In this document: positions 1-8,676 of the stretch, in pieces
Layout of the letters: each line of letters starts with the position of its first letter
Numbering within the stretch: position 1 is the first letter of the stretch
Origin: a bacterium
GTDB lineage: Bacteria; Desulfobacterota; Binatia; DP-6
NCBI GenBank assembly: GCA_026129405.1
Contig: JAHCID010000010.1
Span: forward strand, 1 to 64,000
DNA: 64,000 bases
Reading direction: 5' to 3'
The notes under the pieces: model-generated
Database searches by the model: none
What the model was told of the DNA's origin: nothing
Seen by the model: the letters and a program-made list of their open reading frames with translations, nothing else
Translations under genes and position numbers: made by a program

Positions 1-328
1 GTACCGCGCCGTGCCGCCGCCGGCCGAGGCCCTGGCCGAGCTGCGCCGGGCGCTCGACGAGGACGCGGTCGACGCCGTCACGTTCACCGCGAGCTCGACG
101 GTGCGCCACTTTGCCCGCGCCCTCGGTCGCGACGCCATGGCCGCGTTGGCGGCGCGCCCGCGTCCCGTCGTCGCGTGCATCGGCCCCGTGACCGCCGACG
201 CGGCCCGCGACGTGGGGCTGCGAGTCGACGTCTGTCCGGCGTCCTACACGGCGCCCGCGCTGGCCGACGCGCTGGCGGAGCATTTTTGCAATCCCGGGGG
301 GGATCATCTAAGCCGAGGGTCCGGATGA
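1..328 (+). CDS. hemD: Uroporphyrinogen-III synthase, C-terminal part (5' end outside window)
   Basis: The reading frame is already open at base 2 and runs about 108 codons to a TGA. The visible residues match the C-terminal lobe of HemD: a segment DAVTFTASSTVRHFARAL, then VVACIGPVTADAARDVGL and the closing ASYTAPALADAL, which are the hallmarks of the family. The enzyme cyclises and isomerises hydroxymethylbilane to uroporphyrinogen III in tetrapyrrole synthesis. Its stop codon overlaps the hemB start in an ATGA junction, so the two genes are translationally coupled. The N-terminal lobe lies outside the window. Confidence 0.9.
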   Translation, partial: YRAVPPPAEALAELRRALDEDAVDAVTFTASSTVRHFARALGRDAMAALAARPRPVVACIGPVTADAARDVGLRVDVCPASYTAPALADALAEHFCNPGGDHLSRGSG

Positions 329-1305
329 GCCGGTTTCCGGCCTATCGACCCCGGCGCCTGCGCCGCACGGAAGCCCTGCGGCGGTTGGTGCGTGAGACCC
401 GCCTCGCCGCGGAGCAGCTGGTGCAGCCGCTCTTCGTGGTCCCCGGCCGCGGCGTCGAGAAGCCGGTGTCGACCATGCCGGGCGTCGCGCAACGCTCGGT
501 CGACCGCGTCGCCGAGGAGTGCCGGCGGTTGGCCGACGTCGGCGTGACCGCCGTCCTCCTGTTCGGCGTGCCGGAAGCCAAGGACGCGCGCGGCTCGGGT
601 GCCGTCGACCCCGAGGGGATCGTGCCGCGCGCGCTCGAGGCCGTCCGTCGGGCGGCGCCGGGCCTGCTGCGCATCACCGACGTCTGTCTCTGCGAGTACA
701 CCGATCACGGCCACTGCGGCGTTCTGCGCGACGACGCCGTCGACAACGACCCGACGCTCGCGATCCTCGCCGACGAGGCGCTCGCGCATGCGCGTGCCGG
801 CGCCGACGTCGTCGCGCCCTCGGACATGATGGACGGTCGCGTCGGTGCCATCCGCGGCGCGCTCGACGCGCACGGCTTCGCCGACGTGCCGATCATGTCG
901 TACGCCGCGAAGTTCGCGTCGGCGCTCTACGGCCCGTTTCGCGAGGCGGCCGAGTCGACGCCCGCCTTCGGCGACCGGCGCGCCTACCAGATGGACGCCG
1001 CGAACGCCGATGAGGCGCTGCGCGAGGTCGCGATGGACATCGAGGAGGGCGCCGACATCGTGATGGTGAAGCCGGCGCTGCCGTACCTCGACGTGATCCG
1101 GCGCGTGAAGGAGCGCTTCGCCTGGCCGGTCGCGGCGTATCAGGTGAGCGGCGAGTACGCCATGGTGAAGGCCGCGGCGGCGGCCGGGTGGATCGACGAG
1201 ACGCGCGTCGTCGACGAGACCCTGCTCGCGATCCGCCGCGCCGGTGCCGACGTCGTCATCACCTACTGGGCCGGCGACGTGGCGCGGAGGCTCGCCGGCC
1301 GATGA
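325..1305 (+). CDS. hemB: Delta-aminolevulinic acid dehydratase (porphobilinogen synthase)
   Basis: A 326-residue cytoplasmic enzyme that condenses two 5-aminolevulinates into porphobilinogen. The two Schiff-base lysines are visible in SYAAKFASALYGPFR and in IVMVKPALPYLD. The metal site DVCLCEYTDHGHCG carries three cysteines, which indicates the zinc-dependent type rather than the magnesium-only aspartate-rich type. The ATG at 325 was chosen because it overlaps the hemD stop and gives the normal family N-terminus (PAYRPRRLRRT). Length is standard. Heme made here would feed the many cytochromes encoded at 44-60 kb, but no regulatory link is visible. Confidence 0.97.
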   Translation: MSRFPAYRPRRLRRTEALRRLVRETRLAAEQLVQPLFVVPGRGVEKPVSTMPGVAQRSVDRVAEECRRLADVGVTAVLLFGVPEAKDARGSGAVDPEGIVPRALEAVRRAAPGLLRITDVCLCEYTDHGHCGVLRDDAVDNDPTLAILADEALAHARAGADVVAPSDMMDGRVGAIRGALDAHGFADVPIMSYAAKFASALYGPFREAAESTPAFGDRRAYQMDAANADEALREVAMDIEEGADIVMVKPALPYLDVIRRVKERFAWPVAAYQVSGEYAMVKAAAAAGWIDETRVVDETLLAIRRAGADVVITYWAGDVARRLAGR

Positions 1306-2705
1306 GGGCACCGCGGGGCGTGGCGGCGCTGTTGGTGGCGGTGCTGCTCGTGCCGGCGCTGCCCGTGCGTGCCGACACCGAGCGCGTGCTGGGCGAACGC
1401 TTCATGCTCGAGGCGCGCGGCGGCCTGCCGCTGGTCGACGATCCCGCCGTCACCGGCTACGTGCAGCGGCTCGGCGCCCGCCTCGTCGAGACGCTCGGCG
1501 CCCAGCAGTTCGACTACCAGTTCTTCGTCGTCGCCCATCCCGCGCTGAACGCGTTCGCGGTCCCCGGCGGCTACATCTTCGTCTTCACCGGCCTGCTCGA
1601 GAAGGCGAAGAACGACGACGAGCTGGTCGGCGTGCTCGGCCACGAGATCGCGCACGTCCATGCGCATCACATCGTCCGCCAGCAGGTGGCGGGCCAGATG
1701 TGGTCGGCGGCGGCGCTGGCGGGCGTGCTGCTGTCGCTCGTGAACCCGGTCCTCGGCGCGGCCGGGATCGCCGCGGCGCAGACGGCGCAGCTCAAGTTCT
1801 CGCGCGAGTTCGAGCAGGAGGCCGACTTCCTCGGCCTGCGCATCGCCAGCGAGGGCGGCTACGACCCGAACGCCCTGGGCGGCTTCTTCAAGGCGCTCCT
1901 CGTCGAGCAGCGGCTCAACCCGACGGGGGTGCCGCCCTACATGCTGAGCCACCCGGTCACCGAGGACCGCGTCGCGCACACCGAGAGCGTGATCCGGGCG
2001 CAGAAGCTGCGCACGCCGCCGGGCCGCCCGCAGGCCAGCCCCGAGCTGGCCGAGGTGCGCGCCGTCGCCGAGGCCATCGATCAGCCGAACGAGGTGGTCG
2101 TGCCGCGCTACCAGCGCCTCGCGGCCGACCGCCCCAACGACGCGGAAGCGCAGTTTCTCCTCGGCCGGGTGCTCCAAACGGTCGGCAAGCCGGACGGCGC
2201 GCGGGTTGCGTTCGAGAAGGCCCGCGCCCTCGGCATGGGGGCCCGCCTCGATCGGCCGCTCGGCGCGGTCTACGTGTCGCTGAAGGAGCCCGAGCTCGGA
2301 CGGGTCGCGCTCGAGCGGCATCTCGCCCGCTCGCCCGGCGACGGCTGGTCGCACCTCGAGCTGGGCAAGGCGTACGCCGAGCTCGGCGACCAGGAGAAGG
2401 CGATGCGCGAGTGGCAGCGCGCGATCCGCCTCTCGCCCGATCTCGACGAGGCGCATCGTCTGATCGGGCTCGCGCTCGGGCGCAAGGGCGACGAGGCCCA
2501 GGGGCTGTACCAGCTCGCCGTCGCCGCGCAGCTGCGCGGCGATCTGGAGCAGGCGTACCGCTTCTTCGAGCGTACCGAGCCGCTGCTCGACAAGGGCAGC
2601 GCGCAGCACGCGGAGGTCGAGGCGGCGCTGGACGTGCTCGAGCCGATCGTCCGCGATCGCATGCGGGCGCGTGCCGGCCGCCGCGGCCTCGGCGCGGCGC
2701 CCTGA
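1302..2705 (+). CDS. Exported M48-family zinc metalloprotease with C-terminal TPR-like repeats (BepA-like)
   Basis: A 467-residue protein that starts at an ATG overlapping the hemB stop. A signal peptide (about residues 1-21, ending VRAD) is followed by an M48 peptidase domain: HEXXH appears as VLGHEIAHVHAHH, and the downstream glutamate ligand lies in FEQEADFLG. The NAFAVPGGYIFVFTGLL segment is typical of the YfgC/BepA group. Residues from about 240 onward form helical TPR-like repeats. The family works in the periplasm on outer-membrane protein quality control. This role is transferred from family knowledge; substrate and localisation are inferred. The coupling to hemB is probably positional only. 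Confidence 0.9.
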   Translation: MRAPRGVAALLVAVLLVPALPVRADTERVLGERFMLEARGGLPLVDDPAVTGYVQRLGARLVETLGAQQFDYQFFVVAHPALNAFAVPGGYIFVFTGLLEKAKNDDELVGVLGHEIAHVHAHHIVRQQVAGQMWSAAALAGVLLSLVNPVLGAAGIAAAQTAQLKFSREFEQEADFLGLRIASEGGYDPNALGGFFKALLVEQRLNPTGVPPYMLSHPVTEDRVAHTESVIRAQKLRTPPGRPQASPELAEVRAVAEAIDQPNEVVVPRYQRLAADRPNDAEAQFLLGRVLQTVGKPDGARVAFEKARALGMGARLDRPLGAVYVSLKEPELGRVALERHLARSPGDGWSHLELGKAYAELGDQEKAMREWQRAIRLSPDLDEAHRLIGLALGRKGDEAQGLYQLAVAAQLRGDLEQAYRFFERTEPLLDKGSAQHAEVEAALDVLEPIVRDRMRARAGRRGLGAAP

Positions 2706-2725
2706 GCGGGGAGCGGGCCGGCTTC

Positions 2726-5269
2726 GTGTCCGCTCCGCCGCTTCCGCACCCGAGACAGTTCCGGCGCGCGATCCTCGCCGTCGCCCTGGTGGCCAGCGCC
2801 ACCTGGTGGGGCCTCGGTATGCCGTACTCGTTCTTCGCCTGGCTGCTCGACGAGGAGCAGGCGCGCTGGGTGCTGTTCTGCTACGCCTGGGAGGTTCCGT
2901 TCGTCGCCTGCTTCGTGGCGCTCGTGCCGCCGGTGCGCTGGCTCGGGAAGGTCGAGCGCGACTGGGACCGCGTGCTCGGTTCCGGCGGCAGCGGCGATCC
3001 AGACGCGGTCGCGGGTCTCGAGCGCACGGTGCTCGACTATCCGATCCGCGTCGCCGGCGTGCTGCTGGTGGGCTCGCTGGCCGGCTACCTCGCGGGCGCG
3101 ATCCAGCTGCGCGTCTTCGCCGCGCTGCCGTGGACCGAGTGCGTGAAGGTGATGGCCCTCGGTCTCGTCACCGGCCTCGTCGGCGCGCTGTTCGTCTTCC
3201 TCTATCTCGAGTCGCGGCTCGAGCCGCTGCTGCGGCGCCTGGGGGCGCTGCGCCCCCAGGCGCCGCGCGCCGGTCGCACCATCCCGCTGTCGCAGAAGGT
3301 GTTCGCGGGCGGCCTCGTGCTCGTCATCACGACGACGTTGCTGCTCGGGACGATCGCCTACAGCCGCGCCGAGCGTACGCTCGAGGAGGAGGTCGGCCGC
3401 CGCGTCCTCTCCGAGACGCGCGTGCTCGCGGGCGAGCTCACCGCCGCCGGCTCGGAGCATCGGGCCGACGCGGCCTGGTGGCGCGACGCCGCCACGCGCA
3501 TGCAGCTCGGCCCGCACGGGGTGGCGCTGCTGGTGCAGCGCGACGGGGCGGTGGCGGCGGGATCGCAGGCGATCGGTCGCCTCGCCGCGCTCGGCGTTCG
3601 GCCGGCGTTGCTGCATGCGATCGAGGCCGGCGGCGCGTCGTACGCCATCGACCGCGTCGAGACGCCGCGCATCGTCGCCTGGGCCACGGTCGGCGACGGG
3701 AACCTGCGCGTGGTCTCGGTCGTTCGCCGGGCCGACTTCGAGGAGGAGCTGGGACGCCTGCTCGCGCGCGGCGGGGCGGTGCTGCTCCTGAGCCTGGCGT
3801 TGGCGCTGCTGCAGGGCTTTCTGCTCTCGCGCCGGCTGACGCGGCCGGTGGCGGTGCTGACGCGACTCGCGTCCTCGATCGCGCGCCGGCCGAGCGGTCC
3901 CTGGGAGGTCGTCCCGATCCGCACCAACGACGAGGTCGGCGAGCTGGCGGTGGCGTTCAACCGCATGACGGCGCGGCTCGAGGAGGCGCGGGGCGAGCTC
4001 GAGCAGCACAGTGCCGAGCTCGAGCGCCGGGTCGCGCAGGCGACGCGCGACATCGCGACGCTCTACGACCTGGCGCGGACGACGTCGTCGACGCTCGAGA
4101 TCGCCGCCGTCCTGCCGCTCGTCGCCGACAAGGTCCGGGTGACGCTGGGGCTGCGGCGTCTCTGCGTGCTCTGGTATCCGCCGGAGCTGGACGACGTCGT
4201 CGACGCGTATGTCATCGTCTCGGGCATCCCGGGCACGAGCCTGCCGCTCGACGCGCCGCCGGACCTCGCGGGGCTCTGCCCGCCGGGGCGCAAGCCGGCC
4301 GTGCTGCCGGCGCCGCCGGCCGCGACGCCGGCCGCGGTCACGGCGGAGCTCGGCGGCGGATCGACCGTCGTGCTGCCGCTGCTCTACAAGGATCAGCTCC
4401 TCGGCGTCGTGCTCGCGGCCGTCGAGCGGCCGCTCGCGGCGCGCGATCTCGAGCTGGCCGAGGCGATCGCGAGCCAGGCCGCCGCGGCGCTCGCCAACGC
4501 GAGCCTCTTCGAGACGGCGCGCCGCCACGAGACCGAGCTGCGCAAGCTGTCGCAGATGCGCGTCCAGGTGCAAGAAGAGACGCTGCGCCGCCTGTCGCGC
4601 GACCTGCACGACGGCGTCGGCCAGATCCTGACGGCGATCAAGCTCGACATCGCGCTCCTCGAGCGCAGCGACGTCGAGGACGTGACGGCGCTGCGCGCGC
4701 GCCTGCGCGGCGTGCGCGAGCAGGTGATCGAGCTCGTGCAGGAGGTGCGGACGATGTCGCAGCTCCTGCGGCCCTCGATGCTCGACGACTTCGGTCTCGT
4801 GCCGACGCTGCAGTTCCTCACCGAGCGCTTCGCATCGCGCACCGACCTGGCCGTCGAGCTGCGTACGCCGCCGCCGGAGACGCGCCTGCCGCCGGCGCTC
4901 GAGGTGCTGCTCTATCGCGTCACGCAGGAAGCGCTCACCAACGTCGCCAACCATGCGCAGGCGCGCCACGTGCTGGTGCAGCTCGACGTCGGCCCGCGCG
5001 AGGTGACGCTCGTGGTCGCCGACGACGGCGTCGGCTTCGACGTCGAGCGCTTCCGGCGCGCACCGCAGCTCGGCGGCCTCGGGCTGCTCGGCATGCGCGA
5101 GCGCGTCGCGCACTACCGGGGGCGCATCGACATCCGCTCGCGGTCGCGCGAAGGCGTTCGCATCACGCTGACGATCCCGCTCGACGCCGTGGCCGACGGC
5201 GAGGCCACCGACGCGCCCGACGGCATCGGCTTGACCGGCTCGGCGGGCGTCCGTAGACAAGCGCGGTGA
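2726..5269 (+). CDS. Membrane sensor histidine kinase, NarL/DegS type (HAMP-GAF-HisKA_3-HATPase)
   Basis: An 847-residue protein. I place the start at the GTG at 2726, 20 bp after the upstream stop. About six membrane segments precede residue 370, with an exported sensor loop between the last two. They are followed by a HAMP domain (about 371-425), a coiled coil, a GAF domain (about 445-610), a HisKA_3 dimerisation region with the phospho-acceptor histidine near residue 628 (RDLHDGVGQ), and an ATPase domain (N-box ALTNVANHAQ; ADDGVGFD; GLGLLGMRER). This class phosphorylates LuxR/NarL-type response regulators. No intact partner is encoded beside it. The only candidate is the broken HTH fragment at about 8.4 kb. 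The signal sensed is unknown. Confidence 0.9.
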   Translation: MSAPPLPHPRQFRRAILAVALVASATWWGLGMPYSFFAWLLDEEQARWVLFCYAWEVPFVACFVALVPPVRWLGKVERDWDRVLGSGGSGDPDAVAGLERTVLDYPIRVAGVLLVGSLAGYLAGAIQLRVFAALPWTECVKVMALGLVTGLVGALFVFLYLESRLEPLLRRLGALRPQAPRAGRTIPLSQKVFAGGLVLVITTTLLLGTIAYSRAERTLEEEVGRRVLSETRVLAGELTAAGSEHRADAAWWRDAATRMQLGPHGVALLVQRDGAVAAGSQAIGRLAALGVRPALLHAIEAGGASYAIDRVETPRIVAWATVGDGNLRVVSVVRRADFEEELGRLLARGGAVLLLSLALALLQGFLLSRRLTRPVAVLTRLASSIARRPSGPWEVVPIRTNDEVGELAVAFNRMTARLEEARGELEQHSAELERRVAQATRDIATLYDLARTTSSTLEIAAVLPLVADKVRVTLGLRRLCVLWYPPELDDVVDAYVIVSGIPGTSLPLDAPPDLAGLCPPGRKPAVLPAPPAATPAAVTAELGGGSTVVLPLLYKDQLLGVVLAAVERPLAARDLELAEAIASQAAAALANASLFETARRHETELRKLSQMRVQVQEETLRRLSRDLHDGVGQILTAIKLDIALLERSDVEDVTALRARLRGVREQVIELVQEVRTMSQLLRPSMLDDFGLVPTLQFLTERFASRTDLAVELRTPPPETRLPPALEVLLYRVTQEALTNVANHAQARHVLVQLDVGPREVTLVVADDGVGFDVERFRRAPQLGGLGLLGMRERVAHYRGRIDIRSRSREGVRITLTIPLDAVADGEATDAPDGIGLTGSAGVRRQAR

Positions 5270-5319
5270 GCGAGACAGGGCGCGGCGCCCGCCGCCGGCG
5301 CGGGGGCTGACCGGCGGCC

Positions 5320-5709
5320 GTGGGCAGCAAGGGACGTCCCTACAAGATGCTCGACGTCGACGGCTGGACCGTCCTCGTCGGGCGCGGCGACGCCGAGAAC
5401 GACGTCCTGACGTTCGAGGTCGGCGAGCCGCAGGATCTCTGGCTGCACGTCGCCGACTACTCGGGCAGCCACGTCGTCGTGCGCATCCCGCCCGAGGCAG
5501 GCGAGCCGCCGGACACGGTGCTCGCGCGCGCCGCGGAGCTCGCCGCGTGGCACTCGAAGGCGCGGGACGCACGCGGGAAGGTCGCGGTGCACGTCTGCCG
5601 CGTCGCCGACGTGTCGAAGCCCAAGGGGTTCCCTGCAGGCAAGGTCATGCTGCGTCGCTGGACCGCCATCAAAGTGTACCCTCGCGGCACTCAGTCCGCC
5701 GGTTTGTGA
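5320..5709 (+). CDS. Stand-alone NFACT-R (DUF814) RNA-binding domain protein
   Basis: A 129-residue protein with a GTG start. Nearly its whole length is the NFACT-R fold: GRPYKMLDVDGWTVLVGR, then QDLWLHVADYSGSHVVVRI and the closing KPKGFPAGKVMLRRW, which correspond to the conserved motifs of the C-terminal domain of RqcH/Fbp/NEMF proteins. In full-length family members this domain contacts tRNA and the large ribosomal subunit during rescue of stalled nascent chains. Here the NFACT-N and coiled-coil parts are absent. A ribosome- or tRNA-related role is therefore an inference from the domain alone. It lies 50 bp downstream of the histidine kinase gene. Confidence 0.85.
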   Translation: MGSKGRPYKMLDVDGWTVLVGRGDAENDVLTFEVGEPQDLWLHVADYSGSHVVVRIPPEAGEPPDTVLARAAELAAWHSKARDARGKVAVHVCRVADVSKPKGFPAGKVMLRRWTAIKVYPRGTQSAGL

Positions 5710-5742
5710 ACCACCGGGGGCGTCGGTAAGCTCCGATTCCCG

Positions 5743-7638
5743 ATGCCCATGCAACAGCGGGGAACGACCGGCTTCGTTCCCGAAGTGCTGCGCACCACGG
5801 TCACGGTGGGCGGCGTCCTCGCCGCCGTCGATCTCTGGCAGGTGGCGGTGTGGAATCCCGGTAGCCTGCGCGGCTCCGGCGTCGCCTGGCTGATCGGGCT
5901 CTACCTCGCGACGGCCTTCGGCGGCGCGGTGGTGCTCCATGCGCTCGCCGCGCTGCTCGGGTGGCGCAACGCGGGCGGCTGGATCCGCGGCCTGCTGCTC
6001 GCCGGCGGCGGCTGTATCCTCGGCGCGGAAGCCTATCTGCGTACGCTGTCGCCGACGTCCGGGATGCGTCTGCCGGGCGTGATCGGCATCGCCGTCGCCG
6101 CGCTGGTGCTGCTGTGGCCGCTGACGCGGCTCTTCCGGCAGCCCGGTGGCGGGCTCGTCGCGCTCCTCGTCGTGCTGCTCGGCGCGGGCGGCGTGGGGGC
6201 GGCGCGCGGCTTCACCGGCGGCCCCGAGGCGCCGCAGAACGCCGCGACGCTCGCGTCCGGCTCGCGCCCGAACATCGTCCTCGTGCTCATCGACACGCTG
6301 CGGGCCGATCACCTCGGCACCTACGGGTACTCGCGGCCGACGAGCCCGAACATCGACGCCTTCGCCGCGGACGCCGTCCTCTTCGAGCAGGCCTTCTCGC
6401 AGTCGAGCTGGACGAAGCCGGCGATGGCCTCGCTGCTGACGGGCCACTACCCGAGCATGCATCAGACGAACCTCGAGCAGCAGAAGCTGCCCGAGTCCGA
6501 GACCATCGTGACGCAGCTGCTGCGCGACCAGGGCTACCGGACCGCCGTGCTCTCGGGGAACCCGTGGATCACGCCCGACTACGGCTTCGGGCGCGGCGTC
6601 GATCATTTCTACTCGATCTACGACGAGCGCTTCGCACGCGTGACGCTCTTCATGAACGCGCTCAAGCGGATCTCGAAGCAGACGGGCGGCCGCAACTGGA
6701 TATACAACAAGGTGAAGCTGCTCGTGCAGGGGGAGCTGTCGACGACGGCGCGCGACGAGGTGCTGACGACGGAGGCGTCGCGCTGGCTCGACGCGAACCA
6801 CGACCGGCCCTTCTACATGCACGTCCACTACATGAGCCCGCATCACCCGTACGATCCGCCGCCGCCGTACGACAAGTGGGTCCCCGACAAGTCGGCGAAG
6901 CCGGTGACCTACTACCCGAAGAAGAGCTACTTCCCGTTCGACGAGGGGCAGGCGATCCCGGAGGCGCAGCGCGAGGACATGATCGCGCGCTACGACGGCG
7001 ACATCCTCTTCGTCGACACCGTCTTCCAGAAGCTGCTGGGCAAGCTGAAGTCGCTCGGCATCCTCGACGACACCATCGTCATCGTGGTCGCCGACCATGG
7101 CGAGGAGTTCTACGAGCACAAGAACTGGGGCCACGGGCAGGGGCTCTACAACGAGCTGATCCACGTCCCGCTCATCATCCGCTACCCGAAGGCCTTCCAG
7201 CCGTCGCGCATCGGGACGCCGGTGATGAGCGTCGACATCCTGCCGACGGTGCTCGAGCTGGCGAGCGCGCCGCCGAAGCCGACGGCCGCCGGCAGGAGCC
7301 TCGTGCCGCTCGCGAAGGGCGACACGGTGCCGCGCAATCCGCAGGCCTTCTCCGAGCTCATCTACCGCTTCGGCGCCACCCGCAGCGTCGTCGACGACAA
7401 GCACAAGCTGATCCACAAGCAGCAGGACCAGCGCGTGGCGAGCGAGCTGTACGATCTCTCGACGGACTATCCGGAGCAGAAGGATCTCGTGGCGCAGGAC
7501 GCGACCGAGGCCGCGAAGCTGCAGTCGCAGATGACCGACACGCTCAAGTGGGCCGATGCACACAAGGCGACGGCCGCCGAAGCGAAGATCGACGACGAGA
7601 TGGGCAAGCGCCTCAAGGCGCTCGGCTATCTGAACTGA
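5743..7638 (+). CDS. Membrane-anchored sulfatase-superfamily hydrolase or phosphotransferase with threonine nucleophile
   Basis: A 631-residue protein. The first roughly 165 residues form about five membrane segments. The rest is a PF00884 alkaline-phosphatase-superfamily domain, beginning RPNIVLVLIDTLRADHLG and carrying metal-binding residues in ADHGEEFYEH and NWGHGQG. Classical sulfatases have C/S-x-P-x-R as the formylglycine site. Here the aligned stretch is TKPAMASLLTG, with Thr224 as nucleophile and no arginine. This resembles lipoteichoic-acid synthases and phosphoethanolamine transferases more than sulfate-ester hydrolases. The active site would be periplasmic. The substrate is unknown; annotation as 'sulfatase' should be read as a fold name only. 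Confidence 0.85.
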   Translation: MPMQQRGTTGFVPEVLRTTVTVGGVLAAVDLWQVAVWNPGSLRGSGVAWLIGLYLATAFGGAVVLHALAALLGWRNAGGWIRGLLLAGGGCILGAEAYLRTLSPTSGMRLPGVIGIAVAALVLLWPLTRLFRQPGGGLVALLVVLLGAGGVGAARGFTGGPEAPQNAATLASGSRPNIVLVLIDTLRADHLGTYGYSRPTSPNIDAFAADAVLFEQAFSQSSWTKPAMASLLTGHYPSMHQTNLEQQKLPESETIVTQLLRDQGYRTAVLSGNPWITPDYGFGRGVDHFYSIYDERFARVTLFMNALKRISKQTGGRNWIYNKVKLLVQGELSTTARDEVLTTEASRWLDANHDRPFYMHVHYMSPHHPYDPPPPYDKWVPDKSAKPVTYYPKKSYFPFDEGQAIPEAQREDMIARYDGDILFVDTVFQKLLGKLKSLGILDDTIVIVVADHGEEFYEHKNWGHGQGLYNELIHVPLIIRYPKAFQPSRIGTPVMSVDILPTVLELASAPPKPTAAGRSLVPLAKGDTVPRNPQAFSELIYRFGATRSVVDDKHKLIHKQQDQRVASELYDLSTDYPEQKDLVAQDATEAAKLQSQMTDTLKWADAHKATAAEAKIDDEMGKRLKALGYLN

Positions 7639-7891
7639 CCGGCGACGGTGCGGCGCGCGGGGGCGTGCCGCACGACGCGGCAGCGCCGGCGCCGTGTGGG
7701 CAACCCGCGGGGGCGGCGGGATCGCGCCCATGCGGCGGGTCGGGGACGCAACCGCCGTAGGCCCTGCCGCAGGGAGCGATCGCCGGCGGTGCCCTGGGGG
7801 CGAATCGCGACGCCAGATGCGGCGATGCGCCACGCGGCGCGTCGTTTTTCATTGCGATCTCACGAAAGTGGTGCCCAACTGGGATGGCTTC

Positions 7892-8663
7892 ATGCGGCGT
7901 CCGCAGGCTGGCTCCTTCTTCCGCTCGTGGTGCGAATCCGTCTTCGGCTTCGGCTGGGATCTCGCCGGCTCGGAGCTGTTGCGCCCCGATGTCGGGCAGG
8001 ACGGTGCCGTCGGCAGCGCCGTCCTCGCACGGCGCCGTCGCGACGACCGTGCGCTGCTCGCGCAGCGCAGCCGCCTCGGGATACTGATCGTCGTGGTCGT
8101 CGTCGGTGTGCTCGGCGTCGCCGTCGATCCGTTCGCCCATCGTCCGGTCGTGGGCATGCTGCTCGGACTGAAGGCGTTGCTCGGCCTCGGGGCGGCGTGG
8201 GCCTGGCGTCGCAGCTACACCGCCTCGTCACGCGGGCTCGTGCTCGGCACCGCCCTGTGGGTCGTCCTGGTGGCGGCCGTGACGAGCGTGTCGTCCGTGC
8301 TCGTCGACGAGCACGGGAGCAGCGCGCTCTTCTGCATCCTCATCGTCATCGCGACGGCGGGGCTGCTGCCATGGGGGGCGCGGGCGCAGCTCCTGACGGC
8401 GCCGGCCGTCCTTCGCCGAGCACCTGGTCGGGGTGGTGGTCGCCGGCGGCGAGGCGAAGGCCCCGCACGAGGCCCTGTCCGACCGCGAGTTCGAGGTGCT
8501 GCGCCTGATGGGGGCGGGGGCGACGCCGTCGCAGATCGCGAAGCGGCTCTGCCTCAGCGTGAAGACGGTCAGCACGTACCGTGCGCGTCTGCTCCTGAAG
8601 CTCGGGCTCGAGAACAACGTGCAGCTGATCCGCTACGTGCTCGACGCCGGCCTCGGCGGCTGA
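7892..8663 (+). pseudogene. Broken gene: membrane-domain half followed out of frame by a NarL/LuxR-type HTH half
   Basis: From an ATG at 7892, one frame encodes about 170 residues with four to five hydrophobic segments (for example LGILIVVVVVGVLGVAV and ALWVVLVAAVTSVSS). It then loses sense near 8400. A different frame, open from 8397, encodes SFAEHLVGVVVAGG followed by a complete LuxR helix-turn-helix (LSDREFEVLRLMGAG, SQIAKRLCLSVKTVS), ending at 8663. The span of 772 bp is one base more than a multiple of three, so a single-base deletion near 8408 would join the halves. The HTH and its linker look like the end of a NarL-type response regulator whose receiver domain is missing. Either a fusion after deletion plus a frameshift, or a sequencing indel, explains this. 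An internal GTG at 8433 could still yield a 76-residue HTH. The 250 bp upstream shows no gene I can support. Confidence 0.6.
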
Positions 8664-8676
8664 CGCGCCACGCCGC

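Noticed and set aside
2270-5572. 1100-codon minus-strand open frame over the histidine kinase
   Set aside because: Arginine/alanine-rich with no domain signatures. The plus-strand kinase explains the region completely.
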